DNA from: Clostridia bacterium
GTDB lineage: Bacteria; Bacillota; Clostridia; Oscillospirales; Acutalibacteraceae
Direction: 5' to 3'
Assembly (NCBI GenBank): GCA_900764115.1
Contig: CAAFMR010000072.1
Coordinates: forward strand, 1 to 7,532
DNA length: 7,532 bases
Under the pieces are notes generated by a model. That model worked only from the letters and a program-made list of their open reading frames with translations. It had not been told where the DNA came from and did not search any database. Both the position numbers and the translations under genes were made by a program. Below, in pieces: positions 5,594-7,532 of the stretch; position 1 is the first letter of the stretch; every line of letters starts with the position of its first letter.

Positions 5594-7182
5594 AGACTCT
5601 GCTGCATAAGCAGCTGCTGGAGATCTTCCGCAGCTACTTCTATAACCCGAAAACCAACAAAGCCCGCTCCAAAGGCGCTGTGGCAGCCTACATCGTGCTG
5701 TTTGTGGTGCTGATGGTGGGGGTGTTGGGCGGTGTATTCGGATTTCTCGCCTATTCCCTCTGCCGCCCCTTGGCTGAAGCCGGTCTGGGCTGGCTGTATT
5801 ACCTGGTCTTTGCCTTGATCTCCCTGTTTCTGGGTGTGTTCGGCAGCGTGTTCAACACCTTTGCCGGGCTGTATCAGGCGAAGGACAACGATCTGCTGTT
5901 GTCCATGCCCATTCCGGTGCGGTATATCCTCACCGCCCGGCTGCTGGGGGTCTATCTGATGGGGCTGATGTACAGCGGCATGGTGCTGCTGCCCGCCATC
6001 CTCATTTACTGGATCGTCTGCCCCCTTTCCGTCGGCTCCGTTCTGGGCGGGCTGATGCTGCTGGTGTTGATTTCCGCCGCCGACCTGCTGCTGTCCTGCG
6101 TGCTGGGGTATGTGGTGGCGAAGATCACCCAAAAGCTCAAAAACAAGAGCTTTATCACCGTGCTGGTGTCGCTGGTGTTCTTTGGCGTGTATTATCTGGT
6201 GTATTTCAGAGCTAACGACCTCATTGCGGCGCTGGTGGAGAATGCCGCCGTCTACGGCAGCAAAATCCGGGGCTCGGCGTGGCTGCTGTATCAGCTGGGG
6301 CTGGCGGGCACCGGCGCGCCGCTGGCAATTCTGCTGTGGGCAGCCATTTTCGGCGGGCTGCTGGGGCTGTCTCTGTGGGTGCTGGCGCGCAGCTTTCTGA
6401 AATTAGCCACCACCGCCAACAAGGTGGAGCGGGTCAAGGAGAAAAAGACGACTCTGCAGGCGCAAAAGCCCGCTGCCGCCCTGCGGCGCAAGGAATTCGG
6501 GCGGTTCTTCTCCAGCCCCAACTATATGCTCAACTGCGGTATGGGGCTACTGATGCTGCCCATCGCCTCCGTGGCGCTGCTGATCAAGGGCAGCGTGGTG
6601 CGGGAGGTGCTGGTGGAGCTGATGGGCGGAGCCGACCAGGCGGCGGTGCTGCTGGGCGCCGGGCTGTGCCTGCTGGCGACGATGAACGATATGGCGGCTC
6701 CCTCCGTCTCTCTGGAGGGGAAAAGTCTGTGGCTGCTCCAATCCCTGCCCATCGACCCCTGGCAGGTGCTGAAGGCAAAGCTGTCCGTGCAGCTCACCCT
6801 CACCGGGCTGCCGCTGCTGCTGGGCATCGTCAGCGTCTGGATCGTGCTGCGCCCCTCGCTGCTCACCGGGCTGCTGACCGGCGTGCTGGTGCTGCTGGTG
6901 ATGTGCCTGTTTACCGCCTTTGACCTGTATATCGGGCTGAAAAACCCCAATCTGCAATGGACCAGCGAGATTGTCCCCATCAAACAAAGCATGAGCGTGA
7001 TGGTGGCGCTGCTGGGCGGCTGGGCGTATGGGATCGTGCTGGGAGTGGGCTATCTGCTGCTGAGCGGCTTGCTGGGCGCGCCGCTGTTTCTGGGGCTGGC
7101 GTCGCTCCTCACCGCCGGGCTGGCGCTGTGGGTATTTCGCTGGCTCAGGACCCGGGGCGTTCAGCTGTTCGCCCGCCTGTGA
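5587..7182 (+). CDS. Large ABC exporter permease with two repeated halves
   Basis: A 531-aa integral membrane protein, about twice the length of ordinary ABC-2 permeases, with roughly a dozen hydrophobic segments split by a basic cytoplasmic region (about 277-305, rich in Lys/Glu). The two halves look related. Each starts with a charged amphipathic segment and an aromatic S-x-x-Y motif (HKQLLEIFRSYFYNP at 7-21; RRKEFGRFFSSPNY at 300-313). Each then has a similar cytoplasmic loop (DNDLLLSMPIPVRYILTARL at 100-119; EGKSLWLLQSLPIDPWQVLK at 377-396). It probably acts as both permease halves in one chain, driven by the preceding EcsA-like ATPase. Its ATG overlaps that gene's stop by seven bases, with GGAGG at 5572-5576 as binding site. 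The substrate is unknown; the family includes poorly characterised exporters related to EcsB-type systems. Confidence 0.85.
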   Translation: MLKTLLHKQLLEIFRSYFYNPKTNKARSKGAVAAYIVLFVVLMVGVLGGVFGFLAYSLCRPLAEAGLGWLYYLVFALISLFLGVFGSVFNTFAGLYQAKDNDLLLSMPIPVRYILTARLLGVYLMGLMYSGMVLLPAILIYWIVCPLSVGSVLGGLMLLVLISAADLLLSCVLGYVVAKITQKLKNKSFITVLVSLVFFGVYYLVYFRANDLIAALVENAAVYGSKIRGSAWLLYQLGLAGTGAPLAILLWAAIFGGLLGLSLWVLARSFLKLATTANKVERVKEKKTTLQAQKPAAALRRKEFGRFFSSPNYMLNCGMGLLMLPIASVALLIKGSVVREVLVELMGGADQAAVLLGAGLCLLATMNDMAAPSVSLEGKSLWLLQSLPIDPWQVLKAKLSVQLTLTGLPLLLGIVSVWIVLRPSLLTGLLTGVLVLLVMCLFTAFDLYIGLKNPNLQWTSEIVPIKQSMSVMVALLGGWAYGIVLGVGYLLLSGLLGAPLFLGLASLLTAGLALWVFRWLRTRGVQLFARL

Positions 7183-7227
7183 GCCGGCCGCCGCTCTCCC
7201 ATCCCATCCTGTTACCGGAGGAAACCG

Positions 7228-7532
7228 ATGTATAAGCTAATGATCGTAGAGGACGACCCGGGAATCGCCCGCTCCGTGCGGGAGCTGGCGGAAAGCTGGG
7301 GCTACATTGCCCAGGTGTCGGAGGATTTCCGTCACATCACCGCCGCCTTTACCGCCTTTCAGCCCCATCTGGTGCTGATGGATATTACCCTGCCGTTTTT
7401 CAACGGCTACCACTGGTGTACCGAGATCCGGCGGCTGTCGCAGGTGCCGATTTTGTTCCTGTCCTCCGCCGCCGACAATATGAATATCGTTATGGCGATG
7501 AACCTGGGCGCCGACGATTTTATCGCCAAGCC
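7228..7532 (+). CDS. Response regulator, BceR-like, N-terminal part (cut by window edge)
   Basis: The first 101 codons of a receiver domain are visible and run off the window. The features are complete: the acidic pocket VEDD (7-10), the phosphorylated Asp52 in LVLMDITLP, Ser79/80 (LFLSSA) at the Thr/Ser position, and Lys101 in the closing FIAK motif. The phrases PFFNGYHWCTEIR and SAADNMNIVMAMNLGADDF are very like regulators of the BceR group, which control bacitracin- and antimicrobial-peptide-detoxifying ABC transporters. An OmpR-type DNA-binding domain and a small membrane kinase (BceS-like) are therefore expected beyond the edge. GGAGG (7217-7221) lies six bases before ATG 7228. The 45-bp gap after the permease contains no clear terminator or promoter, so it may share the operon. 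Confidence 0.88.
   Translation, partial: MYKLMIVEDDPGIARSVRELAESWGYIAQVSEDFRHITAAFTAFQPHLVLMDITLPFFNGYHWCTEIRRLSQVPILFLSSAADNMNIVMAMNLGADDFIAK

Noticed and set aside
5272..6132. 286-codon open frame on the minus strand
   Set aside because: Antisense to the EcsA-like ATPase and large permease; the composition is a Gln/His-rich shadow and there is no ribosome binding site logic.

Overview
The window is GC-rich and closely packed with genes. It has strong AGGAGG-type ribosome binding sites, several GTG starts and consensus sigma-A-like promoters. This style, together with the protein families present (DUF378, a membrane-linked XRE regulator, DrrAB- and EcsA-like ABC modules, a BceR-like response regulator), points to a Clostridia-class Firmicute, probably a GC-rich gut member of the Oscillospiraceae/Ruminococcaceae type. 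The taxonomic call is inference from style.

Left edge (1-329): a tRNA gene, probably Ala, runs off the window on the minus strand; only its first 18 nt are visible. A truncated second copy of the same tRNA 5' end lies 88 bp away, directly behind a near-consensus minus-strand promoter (TTGACT, 17 bp, TATAAT). Then follow a 66-aa DUF378 membrane protein (+), a strong hairpin likely to be its terminator, and a 155-aa single-span membrane protein of unknown function on the minus strand.

A divergent intergenic region (1054-1224) holds one good promoter in each direction. The plus-strand promoter is a perfect TTGACA-17-TATAAT. A 6-7-6 inverted repeat just downstream is a candidate operator for the TetR-family gene that follows.

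From 1998 on, all genes are on the plus strand and read as one export locus. A regulator with an XRE DNA-binding domain fused to about six membrane helices is followed by a DrrA-like ABC ATPase and its ABC-2 permease. Next come an EcsA-like ATPase and a large 531-aa permease whose start overlaps the ATPase stop. Last is the start of a BceR-like response regulator, cut by the right edge. Gaps are 26, 12, 42, -7 and 45 bp and none contains a clear terminator, so an operon is likely. The working model is a multi-layer regulated exporter locus (TetR one-component, membrane-tethered XRE, then a two-component system) around two different ABC exporters, plausibly for antimicrobial or envelope stress. 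The substrate cannot be read from the sequence. No CRISPR array, insertion sequence, phage gene or clearly undescribed system was seen. The least ordinary pieces are the truncated tRNA copy, the membrane-tethered XRE regulator with repeated membrane units, and the double-unit permease.
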